A DNA stretch of 6,972 bases, from NCBI GenBank assembly GCA_021780055.1, contig JAJXZM010000475.1, positions 1-6,972 on the forward strand, read 5' to 3'. Shown one piece after another: positions 1-5,763 of this stretch. The notes below the pieces were generated by a model. The model saw only the letters and a program-made list of their open reading frames with translations. It had not been told where the DNA came from and did not search any database. How positions within the stretch are numbered: the stretch's first letter is position 1; every line of letters starts with the position of its first letter. Both the position numbers and the translations under genes were made by a program. This DNA is from Acidobacteriota bacterium (GTDB lineage Bacteria; Acidobacteriota; Terriglobia; UBA7540).

Positions 1-540
1 CTCGATCCTACGTTGGAGGAAATTTCCAAAGCAGAGCAGGAAGGCAGGCTGCTTGACGCGGAGAAGTTGCTAACCGCCGCAGTGCGCAGCGGCGAATCCG
101 GTTCCGCGCCGAACCAGCGGATGAGCGTGCTCCTGAATTCTCTGGCGAGAGTCGAGTTTGATCTTGGGCACTATCCAGATGCAATCGCTGCGATGCAGAA
201 GGCCCTGGCGGTGGATAAGGAGCTTTACCACCCGGAAAGCACTCGGGTTCTGGTGGACCTCTACGCTCTTGCAGCGTACAACCGCAGAGTTGGCAACCAG
301 GCGGATGCCCACCGGGCAACTAGTGAAGCGCTGGCCCTTGCACGTAAGTTTCCGGGTCCTCATAACGCCACGCTCGTTACTTCTTTATGGCAAGCCTTTC
401 TGAACGCCAGGGAGGGACGTAGCAGCGATGAAGCGCACGCTCTGCTGGCAGGGGCTGCCAAGACTTGCCAAGCGCAAGGTGAACCTGGCGACAAACATTT
501 GTCCGGTGGTCCTGAGCAGCTATTATCGGGAAACCGGTGA
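1..540 (+). CDS. TPR-repeat protein, N-terminal part (5' partial, frameshifted)
   Basis: The frame is open from the first base of the window, so the true start and any signal peptide lie upstream; the first in-frame start-like codon here is TTG at 13, which is not a credible start. The translation shows helical TPR-type repeats: AEQEGRLLDAEKLL, then LARVEFDLGHYPDAIAAMQKAL, then AYNRRVGNQADAHRATSEAL, then a fourth around QAFLNAREGRSSDEAHALL. TPR arrays are protein-binding scaffolds; no catalytic domain is visible and the partner is unknown. After about position 480 the frame loses TPR character (GGPEQLLSGNR) and stops at 540, while the repeat pattern resumes one frame over. This entry and the next are therefore two halves of one gene split by a frameshift. 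It is convergent with the Crp/Fnr gene. Confidence in the TPR assignment is high; whether the gene is broken in the organism or only in the assembly cannot be told. Confidence 0.75.
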   Translation, partial: LDPTLEEISKAEQEGRLLDAEKLLTAAVRSGESGSAPNQRMSVLLNSLARVEFDLGHYPDAIAAMQKALAVDKELYHPESTRVLVDLYALAAYNRRVGNQADAHRATSEALALARKFPGPHNATLVTSLWQAFLNAREGRSSDEAHALLAGAAKTCQAQGEPGDKHLSGGPEQLLSGNR

Positions 541-1261
541 AACGGGCCAGGCGGAGAAGATCCTTTCAGACGCGGCAGCAGAAGGCCCGGTTGATTACCA
601 CGGCCATGCGGACTATGGCCGCCAGCTCAACGCTTTGGGGCAGCTCGCCGCCCATTACCAGCAGGAGGGTTCCTACGCTCTAGCGGAAGCCACATACCAG
701 AAGGCGATCGCGGTGGCTGAGAACCACATCCCGAACCCGCTCGTTGCGCCTGGCGTTTACTACCAATATGGAAGGCTGCTTGAAATTGAGGGAAAAGACA
801 AGGAGGCGGAAGCCGCCTACAAGCATGCCTTTGACACGTTCGAGCACATGCAAGGCCGGTTCTGCGCTGATGCCATCCAGGAGCTCTCCGACGCGCCTCT
901 TGTCCGACTTTATCAGAAAGAAGGCCGTACATCGGATGCAGAGGCTATTCTCGATCAGGTGCTGACTGACCAGGAACAAGTCCTTGACCCCAATGACGCG
1001 CATCTTGCCCGCACGCTCATGGCTCTTGCCGGGATGAAAGCTACAAACGGTAAGTATGCAGAGGCTGAGCCGCTTTGCGAGCGAGCGCTCAAAATCCAGG
1101 AAGCGGACTACGGCACTGACAATCCGCAATTGGCCCGGACCTTGAGCCTTTATTCGGCAGTCGAACGGCACTTAGGCAAGATTGGCAAGGCGGACGCCCT
1201 TGCTGCCCGAGCCGCCGGCTTGCGCCAAAAGGCAAGGCCAGTATCAACACCCGGGTCTTGA
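428..1261 (+). CDS. TPR-repeat protein, C-terminal part (after frameshift)
   Basis: This is the continuation, in frame 2, of the TPR gene that begins in frame 1. The nominal ATG at 428 is probably not a real start: the first ~18 residues (MKRTLCWQGLPRLAKRKV) are arginine-rich and unlike TPR, and meaningful sequence begins at about residue 19 (position ~482). Repeats follow at residues 27-52 (VLSSYYRETGETGQAEKIL), 64-99 (QLAAHYQQEGSYALAEATYQ), 108-139 (YGRLLEIEGKDKEAEAAY), 157-182, 190-225 (LAGMKATNGKYAEAEPLCE) and 234-265. The ~42-residue spacing with the LARTL and AEAE signatures is that of the kinesin-light-chain-like TPR group (TPR_10/TPR_12 families). The tail after residue 266 is short, basic and without a domain. 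The overlap with the frame-1 half at 428-540 is a by-product of the frameshift, not a gene overlap. The protein is probably a scaffold; there is no evidence for a specific pathway. Confidence 0.78.
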   Translation: MKRTLCWQGLPRLAKRKVNLATNICPVVLSSYYRETGETGQAEKILSDAAAEGPVDYHGHADYGRQLNALGQLAAHYQQEGSYALAEATYQKAIAVAENHIPNPLVAPGVYYQYGRLLEIEGKDKEAEAAYKHAFDTFEHMQGRFCADAIQELSDAPLVRLYQKEGRTSDAEAILDQVLTDQEQVLDPNDAHLARTLMALAGMKATNGKYAEAEPLCERALKIQEADYGTDNPQLARTLSLYSAVERHLGKIGKADALAARAAGLRQKARPVSTPGS

Positions 1262-1381
1262 GAACTTGTCTGGCTGCAGCGTCCTAATGCTCTCTACAAC
1301 AATTGATCCATTTCCGGATCCTCGCACACTTTCAGCGGGTTGTTTAATGAATGGAGGGAAAAAGGGCCTAGAAAGAGGTAA

Positions 1382-1442
1382 GCCCGGGAATCGAACGGCG
1401 CGTGTGGGGCAAATCGTCGGCCGCTGGGGCGGATTCCCGGGC
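1382..1442 (-). repeat. perfect 11-bp inverted repeat, candidate small-RNA stem or terminator
   Basis: GCCCGGGAATC at 1382-1392 is the exact reverse complement of GATTCCCGGGC at 1432-1442, leaving a 39-base interior. Read on the minus strand, the second arm is followed by TTACCTCTTTC and, further on, CCCTTTTTCCC (about 1368-1357), so the stem could end a transcript in that direction. The interior carries GCCCCA twice but no clear secondary stem. Operator-like sites lie just upstream in the minus-strand sense (1484-1521). It may be a shared terminator of the two convergent genes or the closing stem of a small RNA. The dyad is certain; its role is inference. Confidence 0.5.
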
Positions 1443-1483
1443 GGTATGTTAGATACAGTCTAGACGAGGGTTTTAGGGGCATC

Positions 1484-1499
1484 AGTGAGCCACGTCACC
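1484..1499 (-). promoter_or_regulatory. Crp-type operator-like site 1
   Basis: The sequence AGTGA-GCCACG-TCACC has the two GTGA/TCAC half-sites of the Crp consensus TGTGA-N6-TCACA at the canonical 6-base spacing. Its centre (1491.5) is exactly 22 bp, two helical turns, from that of the second site. On the minus strand a weak -10 (TAGACT, 1462-1457) would put this centre at -41.5 and site 2 at -63.5 if transcription began at 1450, the usual class II geometry. That fit assumes the start point and is inference. Confidence 0.45.
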
Positions 1500-1505
1500 G
1501 ACGTT

Positions 1506-1521
1506 TGTGACGTAGTTCACT
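1506..1521 (-). promoter_or_regulatory. Crp-type operator-like site 2
   Basis: TGTGA-CGTAGT-TCACT matches the Crp consensus TGTGA-N6-TCACA in 9 of 10 half-site bases. The Crp/Fnr protein encoded just to the right has a Crp-type recognition helix (SRETVTR), which is known to read GTGA half-sites, so the site and the protein match each other. The site lies about 105 bases beyond the 3' end of that gene, so it is not a simple autoregulatory operator at the gene's promoter. Confidence 0.55.
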
Positions 1522-1562
1522 CCACCCAGGGCCTGCCGGCAGACAGGGTAAAGCTTCCTGTA

Positions 1563-1583
1563 TGCGGGCCGTGCACACCCGCA
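1563..1583. repeat. stem-loop downstream of the Crp/Fnr gene
   Basis: TGCGGG (1563-1568) pairs with CCCGCA (1578-1583) around a 9-base loop containing GTGCAC. It sits 44 bases past the Crp/Fnr stop codon. Neither strand has a proper T-tract after it, so it is at best a weak terminator or an RNA 3'-end protector. Confidence 0.35.
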
Positions 1584-1626
1584 TTTCGGTTTCGTGAATT
1601 GAGTAGGAGAGACGCCTGCGGGTCGA

Positions 1627-2343
1627 CTATCCGCCCAGGAAGGCTTCCAGTGCGGCCTTGTTCTGGATCACAAGGGTTGAGCCTTTAAGTTCAGCGAGGT
1701 GCTTGGACTTGAATTCGCCCAGCGTCCGAGTCACAGTTTCGCGGGAAGTCCCGATGATCTGGCCGATTTCCTCGTGGGTCAATGTCAGTTTCACGCGGAT
1801 GCCCTGTTTGGACTGCTGTCCTTTGGCCGACCATTCCAGCAGGAAACGGGCCAGCTTTTCGGGCGCCGACTGCGACAGGCCAAGTGACCGGACCTGTTCG
1901 CAGGCCGTCTGATAGCTGCCGCTCAACTGCTGTGCTGCATGAATGGAGGCGTCTCCGTGTTCGCGGAGAAGGCGCAGAAAATCGTCGCGCTTGATAAAGT
2001 TCACTTGGCAGGGTTCAAGGGTTTCGGCGGTAGCCTGGAATGCAGTGTCAGAGACTGTCGCGTGCATTCCCAGGATTTCTCCCGGCTTCACGATCCTCAG
2101 AATCAGGGTCCTGCCTTCGCTTGAAGTCATCGAGAGCTTCACGCGTCCCTTGCAGAGCAGAAAAACACCTTGGGCGGATTGGCCTTCAACAAAAAGCACG
2201 GCGCCGGCGGGGTATGCTGTGGTGTACTTAATCGCCTCGAAAGCTTTCAGCCCTTCTGGAGAAAGATCGCAGAAGAACCCATCGGCCTTGTTTGAGCAGG
2301 TTTGGCAGTCTTCAACCAGCTCCAATCCGTATGGCGACCTCAT
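1627..2343 (-). CDS. Crp/Fnr-family transcriptional regulator with Fnr-like cysteines
   Basis: A 238-residue DNA-binding regulator with an N-terminal cyclic-nucleotide-binding-type beta roll (about 28-130), a dimerisation helix (about 130-160) and a winged helix-turn-helix (about 163-225). The recognition helix reads TSRETVTRTL, matching E. coli Crp, whose Arg-Glu...Arg residues contact GTGA. Four cysteines stand out: C13-x2-C16-x8-C25 before the beta roll and C112 (LEPCQV) at the position of Fnr Cys122, suggesting an oxygen- or NO-sensitive iron-sulfur cluster. The cAMP-pocket residues of Crp (Glu72, Arg82-Ser83) are absent: the region reads GEILGMH...FQATAET. So cAMP is unlikely to be the ligand. 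The start chosen is the ATG at 2343, which has GGAGG five bases upstream; an in-frame GTG at 2367 has no such site and would overlap the STAS gene. It follows the STAS gene by one base. Family certain; cluster binding inferred. Confidence 0.92.
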   Translation of the reverse strand: MRSPYGLELVEDCQTCSNKADGFFCDLSPEGLKAFEAIKYTTAYPAGAVLFVEGQSAQGVFLLCKGRVKLSMTSSEGRTLILRIVKPGEILGMHATVSDTAFQATAETLEPCQVNFIKRDDFLRLLREHGDASIHAAQQLSGSYQTACEQVRSLGLSQSAPEKLARFLLEWSAKGQQSKQGIRVKLTLTHEEIGQIIGTSRETVTRTLGEFKSKHLAELKGSTLVIQNKAALEAFLGG

Positions 2344-2344
2344 C

Positions 2345-2641
2345 TTAACCTCCGTTTTTGCCAGCACGTGTTCCGGCCCGCATGATCTCGTCGATCACAT
2401 ATTGTGTCATTAATTGCGTGCCTTCGAAGCAGACCCCCTTATCGACCATTCGGGCGAGAAGATTCTTCCCCTCGGGGTCGATAAATGTGACATCCGACAA
2501 ATCTATTATGACATTTTCAGAAGCCCGAGACGAGTGTTCCATCCAGCTTCGTTCCAACTCCTCGACCCACGGTCCGGAAAGTTTCCCTTCGAGTTTGATC
2601 CTTGTGCTTTCCGGGGTATCTTTAAATGTTATTTTAAGCAT
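2345..2641 (-). CDS. stand-alone STAS-domain protein lacking the phospho-serine
   Basis: A 98-residue single STAS domain, the fold of SpoIIAA-type anti-anti-sigma factors. Visible landmarks are the early strand ITFKDTPESTRIKLEGKLSG (4-23) and the core strand NVIIDLSDVTFID (43-55), followed by the helix PEGKNLLARMV. In SpoIIAA and its relatives the loop after the core strand is Asp-Ser-Ser-Gly, where a partner kinase phosphorylates serine; here it is D55-P56-E57-G58, with no serine, so the usual kinase switch cannot act. The start ATG at 2641 has GGTGAAAG directly upstream, a modest ribosome site. The gene is first in a two-gene unit with the Crp/Fnr regulator. It may be a binding adaptor for that regulator or for another protein. 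No anti-sigma kinase gene is in the window, so a partner cannot be named. Confidence 0.88.
   Translation of the reverse strand: MLKITFKDTPESTRIKLEGKLSGPWVEELERSWMEHSSRASENVIIDLSDVTFIDPEGKNLLARMVDKGVCFEGTQLMTQYVIDEIMRAGTRAGKNGG
2349..2353 (-). promoter_or_regulatory. strong ribosome binding site that sets the Crp/Fnr start
   Basis: GGAGG on the minus strand lies five bases before the ATG at 2343 and inside the last codons of the STAS gene (GGA-GGT-TAA). The STAS stop TAA and the next ATG are one base apart, so a ribosome ending STAS translation would be placed directly on this site. This supports coupled, matched expression of the two proteins. Confidence 0.8.
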
Positions 2642-2720
2642 CTTTCACCATTCTTGGTACAAAATAATAAAGAAAATATGACCTTATCGCTGGTGCTTTA
2701 AAGCCCTGATGCACCTTGCT

Positions 2721-2756
2721 GAAAAATTATTCCCGGCCGTCAAAATCGTTGTCGGC
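2721..2756 (-). terminator. candidate weak intrinsic terminator after the receiver-like gene
   Basis: On the minus strand GCCGaCAA and TTGaCGGC (2736-2756) pair around a 5-base loop with one A/A mismatch. A run of five T's follows only about ten bases later (2726-2722). It lies 24 bases past the stop of the receiver-like gene. The distance between stem and T-run makes it a weak candidate, and read-through into the STAS-Crp/Fnr pair is possible. Confidence 0.3.
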
Positions 2757-2779
2757 ACGACGCAAAGCTCTCCTTCGGC

Positions 2780-3196
2780 TCAAACGGCCGGTGGCGCCGT
2801 AAGGTCCCGTTTCACCCTGACCAGTTCCTTGTAAATCGCCGACCGAACGATGTGCGCCAGGTCCGAGGCCAGGAATGGCGGCGTAACAAAATCAAATGCG
2901 CCTTTTCCCAGCGCGTCAAGGTAAACTGCAACGTCAACCATCCTTGAAACAACTATCACGGGTAGATATTTCTTTGACTGTTGTGCCAGTTCCAGGACAT
3001 CATCCCAGACTCCATCCTGCAGATTCGTTCCTGCAAACACGAGATCGAGTCCGCCATGCGTCTTGATGTGCTGAGAAGCTTCCCGGCAGTTTCTGGCATG
3101 AATGACCTTGATGTTGAGGGACCGAAGGGTCCGTGCCAACTCCAGGAACGTCTCATCCCGACCGTGAACCAGCAGGGCATTGATCTGTTCTGCCAT
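2780..3196 (-). CDS. stand-alone pseudo-receiver (response-regulator fold, degenerate active site)
   Basis: A 138-residue protein made only of a CheY-like receiver fold plus a short basic tail; there is no output domain. The fold is clear: strand NALLVHGRDETF (6-17), helix FLELARTLRSL, strand DLVFAGTNLQDG (51-62), strand YLPVIVVSRMVD (77-88), then GAFDFVTPPF (99-108). The catalytic set is mostly gone. The acidic pair after strand 1 reads H11-G12, the phospho-accepting Asp is G56, and the Lys of the usual K-P-F is P106 (TPPF). Only the Ser/Thr switch residue (S84) is kept. It should not accept phosphate in the normal way and probably works as a docking or ligand-binding module. The start ATG at 3196 has AAGGA just upstream. 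It lies downstream of the sigma54 activator gene and behind a candidate sigma54 promoter. Confidence 0.88.
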   Translation of the reverse strand: MAEQINALLVHGRDETFLELARTLRSLNIKVIHARNCREASQHIKTHGGLDLVFAGTNLQDGVWDDVLELAQQSKKYLPVIVVSRMVDVAVYLDALGKGAFDFVTPPFLASDLAHIVRSAIYKELVRVKRDLTAPPAV

Positions 3197-3269
3197 CGGT
3201 CCTTAACTCCAGCCCTCAGACTTCAAAGGCTTCAAAAACGGGTTGGCACTCATCTCCCTACCTGTAAAT

Positions 3270-3286
3270 AGCACAAACCGTTCCAA
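3270..3286 (-). promoter_or_regulatory. candidate sigma54 (-24/-12) promoter for the receiver-like gene
   Basis: On the minus strand TTGGAACGGTTTGTGCT carries the invariant GG (3284-3283) and GC (3272-3271) exactly 10 bases apart. Against the consensus YTGGCACG-N4-TTGCW it differs at C to A in the -24 box and T to G in the -12 box. Transcription would start near 3259, giving a leader of about 63 bases. The AT-rich stretch upstream, the IHF match and two dyads, together with the sigma54 activator gene next door, make this more than a chance match. Confidence 0.5.
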
Positions 3287-3322
3287 ACGATGGCGGTGAA
3301 TCATTTCTTTTAACTATTTTTA

Positions 3323-3335
3323 AATCAATTGTTTA
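3323..3335 (+). promoter_or_regulatory. candidate IHF binding site
   Basis: AATCAATTGTTTA fits the IHF consensus WATCAANNNNTTR at every defined position and lies in the most AT-rich part of the gap (about 3300-3350). Relative to the sigma54 candidate it spans about -64 to -76, the usual place for the bend that brings an upstream-bound activator to sigma54 polymerase. An IHF/HU-type protein is assumed, not seen. Confidence 0.4.
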
Positions 3336-3375
3336 CTGTTTTTATTGAGGCCGTAGGAAGGGTGGATGGAAAGAA

Positions 3376-3388
3376 CCACGTGACGTGG
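3376..3388. promoter_or_regulatory. dyad CCACG-TGA-CGTGG, candidate activator site or terminator stem
   Basis: A perfect 5-bp dyad with a 3-base centre lies about -117 to -129 from the sigma54 candidate. On the minus strand it is followed by TTCTTTCC, so it could also serve as a weak terminator stem for the activator gene, whose stop codon ends at 3412. Both roles are inference. Confidence 0.35.
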
Positions 3389-3398
3389 ATTAACCAGT

Positions 3399-3414
3399 TG
3401 ACGATATTTCGTCA
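3399..3414. promoter_or_regulatory. 16-bp perfect dyad TGACGA-TATT-TCGTCA, candidate activator site
   Basis: Six-base arms around a 4-base centre, overlapping the stop codon of the sigma54 activator. It lies about -140 to -155 from the sigma54 candidate and is about 24 bp, centre to centre, from the next dyad. A 16-17 bp dyad of this type, 100-150 bases upstream, is typical of sites bound by Fis-type helix-turn-helix activators such as NtrC. Both dyads contain TGACG or its complement. Confidence 0.4.
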
Positions 3415-5763
3415 CGCAAATGGCGCCTTGGTGATATTGTGGCGCCGTATTCCCAGCTTTCGCATTTTGGAATTGAGCGTGGTCCTCTTCAGACCCAGGC
3501 GAGCGGCTGCCCCGTTAGGGCCGGCGATGATGCCACGCGTTTCTCGCAGAACACGGATAATGAGTTCGCGCTCTGCGTCTTCAAGGGTGTCAGAGCCATC
3601 GCCGTTCCCGCTGCGCTCTTCGACCGATGCCAGCTCTGCAAGCGGGATGCGGAGGATCGGCCCGGGAGAGAGGATAACAGCCCGCTCGATAATATTCTCA
3701 AGTTCGCGCACGTTACCTGGCCAGCGCCACCGCACGAGAGCCTCCATGCTTTCCGGCGGAATCGTCTCGATGCGCCGGTGCATTCTCTCTGCGTGCTTTT
3801 GGGCAAAGTAACGCACCAGGATGGGAATATCTTCAGCGCGTTCCCGCAACGGGGGGACGGTGATCGGGAAGACCTTCAGGCGGTAATAAAGATCGCTTCG
3901 GAACTGACGTTCGGCGACCATTTTTGCCAGGTCGCGATTGGTTGCCGCCAGCAGGCGAACATCGACAGGTATGGTTTTTGTACTGCCGAGCCGATCAAAC
4001 TCTTTTTCCTGAAGGGCGCGCAGCAGTTTGGGCTGGAGTTCCAGCGGGATGTCTCCAACTTCGTCCAGGAATAGAGTGCCTTCGTGTGCCAGTTCCAGCC
4101 GGCCGATTTTCTGCGAGATGGCTCCAGTAAAGGCGCCTCTTTCGTGCCCAAAAAGTTCGCTTTCCAGCAGGCCGGTTGGGATGGCGGCGCAATTCAGCTT
4201 GACGAAAGTGCGGTCGCGGCGCGGGCTCAAATCATGAATTGCGCGAGCAATCAGCTCCTTTCCCGTACCGGTTTCACCCAGAATCAGGACAGTGGCGTTG
4301 GTAGGGCCGACGGATTCAACCTGTTTCAGGATTCGTTTGAGAGCAGGGCTTTCACCGATGATTTCCTCAAAGTGGTATTCAGTACGGAGCTCTTCTTCCA
4401 GGTAGAGTTTCTCTTCAGTCAGCCGTTCCTTTAACTCCGCAACCTTGCGATACGTCAGCGCGTTGTCCAGCGCAATCGCAATATGGCTCGTTACCTGCTG
4501 AAGCAGGTCCACGTGCTGCTGATCAAATGCGCCTTCCTTGCGGCTGACGAGGTTCAAAGTTCCGAGCACGCGGTCCTGAGTCATGAGCGGCAGGAAGCAT
4601 GCAGACTTGATGCCTTCAGCCGCCAGGCGGCTGATTACATGGGACGGGCCAGAGTTGTCCCCGAGATCATTCAGCACAAGCGGCTGACGGGCATTCATTA
4701 CGCGGCCCGCCAGGGCCTCCTGAGCAGGTGAGAGCATCTCTTTTCCCAGGGCAGCTTCTGTTTCAGGGTGTTCTAGGGAAAGCAGGCGGAGGTCCTTGCT
4801 TTCCGGGCCGTAGAGAGCAAGCGAAGCATACTCGTGCGGCATAATTCGGTGCAGAGTCGCTGAGATAGCGGTGAACAGGTCTCGAACGTCAAGGTGGGAG
4901 AGCAGCACCATGCTGATTTCAAGTAGCAAGGCTTCTTCCGCCCTTTTTCGCTCCGTAATATCAGTGGAGATGCCGGCCACGGCGTAAGGACGCCCCCAAG
5001 CGTCAAACAAAGGGACTTTGATCGAAATATAGGTGTGAACTCCACCCGTGTGGGTAACCACTTCTTCAAATTCCATCGGGCTGGCGGCGCGCAGGACCTT
5101 CTGGTCATTCGCGCGCAGGCTGTCCGCAAGTTCTTTCGGGAACAGATCGTAATCAGTTTTCCCTTTAGCTTGGCCATGAGGGATGTTGTAAAGTTCCTCG
5201 AACCGGCGGTTGACGCGGAGGTAGCGGCTTTCGAGGTCCTTGACGTAAATAACGGTGGTTGAGTTGTCCAGGATGCTCTGGAGTTGTTCTTCGCTGGTTC
5301 GCAGGGCATCTTCTGCCCGCTTGCGCAGCGTGATGTCGCGAACCACGGTCAGCACCATTGCCTGTAGGGTGGATTTGATCGGGCTCAGCATGACCTCGAC
5401 GGGGAATTCACTGCCGTCGCTGCGCTTACCAAACAATTCCAGCGCGCCGCCCATCGGGCGCATGTGAGGTGAATCCTGATATTTGCTGCGGTCCTGCGTG
5501 TGCGCTTTTCGGAAGCGATCGGGAACCAGAAGTTCAATCGGCCGGCCCTGTAGTTCTGACCGGTTGTACCCGAACATTTTCTCCGTTCGCGCATTGACCA
5601 GCTTGATCAGCCCCTCCGTGTCCACCACAAGAACACCATCGGGCGAGGCCTCAAAGAACAGTTCAAACAGGGTTTGTGTTTCGCCCGGTGCGTTTTCAAG
5701 GTGCATCGGCGCGGCTGCGTCGGGCTTTAAGAGTGAGGCTCCTTGATTGAGTGAGTTGTCCAC
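3412..5763 (-). CDS. sigma54-dependent transcriptional activator, PAS-PAS-GAF-AAA+-Fis
   Basis: A complete 783-residue bacterial enhancer-binding protein. Domains in order: PAS (about 30-145, ending [11 protein letters not shown]), PAS (about 152-277, ending [11 protein letters not shown]), GAF (about 285-435, with [20 protein letters not shown]) and a coiled linker (436-463). The AAA+ domain (about 466-700) has Walker A GETGTGKE at 496-503, the sigma54-contacting GAFTGA at 543-548, Walker B GTLFLDE at 562-568, sensor I around AATNRD (606-611), the arginine-finger region FRSDLYYRL (621-629) and [10 protein letters not shown] (681-690). The Fis-type helix-turn-helix lies at about 727-772. All engine motifs are intact, so it should hydrolyse ATP to open sigma54 promoters. 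There is no receiver domain; control is probably by ligands or redox state sensed by PAS/GAF, in the style of FhlA. The GTG start at 5763 has AAGGGA eight bases upstream. The signal is unknown. Confidence 0.95.
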   Translation of the reverse strand: MDNSLNQGASLLKPDAAAPMHLENAPGETQTLFELFFEASPDGVLVVDTEGLIKLVNARTEKMFGYNRSELQGRPIELLVPDRFRKAHTQDRSKYQDSPHMRPMGGALELFGKRSDGSEFPVEVMLSPIKSTLQAMVLTVVRDITLRKRAEDALRTSEEQLQSILDNSTTVIYVKDLESRYLRVNRRFEELYNIPHGQAKGKTDYDLFPKELADSLRANDQKVLRAASPMEFEEVVTHTGGVHTYISIKVPLFDAWGRPYAVAGISTDITERKRAEEALLLEISMVLLSHLDVRDLFTAISATLHRIMPHEYASLALYGPESKDLRLLSLEHPETEAALGKEMLSPAQEALAGRVMNARQPLVLNDLGDNSGPSHVISRLAAEGIKSACFLPLMTQDRVLGTLNLVSRKEGAFDQQHVDLLQQVTSHIAIALDNALTYRKVAELKERLTEEKLYLEEELRTEYHFEEIIGESPALKRILKQVESVGPTNATVLILGETGTGKELIARAIHDLSPRRDRTFVKLNCAAIPTGLLESELFGHERGAFTGAISQKIGRLELAHEGTLFLDEVGDIPLELQPKLLRALQEKEFDRLGSTKTIPVDVRLLAATNRDLAKMVAERQFRSDLYYRLKVFPITVPPLRERAEDIPILVRYFAQKHAERMHRRIETIPPESMEALVRWRWPGNVRELENIIERAVILSPGPILRIPLAELASVEERSGNGDGSDTLEDAERELIIRVLRETRGIIAGPNGAAARLGLKRTTLNSKMRKLGIRRHNITKAPFA

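Larger units (their letters stand above)
1262..1626. other. convergent intergenic region rich in dyads
   Basis: This 365-base stretch lies between the 3' ends of the TPR gene and the Crp/Fnr gene. No convincing gene was found: the short frames on both strands lack ribosome sites and recognisable sequence. It holds, in order, a small stem-loop GATCC/GGATC (1305-1320), a perfect 11-bp inverted repeat (1382-1442), two Crp-type operator-like sites (1484-1499 and 1506-1521), a palindrome CTGCCGGCAG (1533-1542) lying between ACCC and GGGT arms (1524-1549), and a stem-loop TGCGGG/CCCGCA (1563-1583). For a gap between two gene ends, where only terminators are expected, this is a lot of regulatory-looking DNA. 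Confidence 0.6.

Noticed and set aside
1370..1445. tRNA-like string on the minus strand (GTTCGATTCCCGGGC resembles a T-loop and acceptor arm)
   Set aside because: The bases flanking the TTCGATT loop do not form a 5-bp T-stem, there is no D-arm or anticodon stem, and the 11-bp arms close only 61 bases. It is treated as an inverted repeat instead.
1943..2413. 156-codon plus-strand frame
   Set aside because: Antisense to the Crp/Fnr gene, with no ribosome site or recognisable domain.
2751..2768. GGCACGACGCAAAGC on the plus strand resembling a sigma54 promoter
   Set aside because: The GG to GC spacing is 11, not 10, and no plus-strand gene follows.
3244..3257. TGGCAC on the plus strand resembling a sigma54 -24 box
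   Set aside because: No GC follows at the required 10-base spacing and it would point away from the receiver-like gene toward the activator's 3' end.
3439..4074. 211-codon plus-strand frame
   Set aside because: It lies entirely opposite the AAA+ and HTH part of the sigma54 activator, whose motifs are intact; it is a shadow frame.
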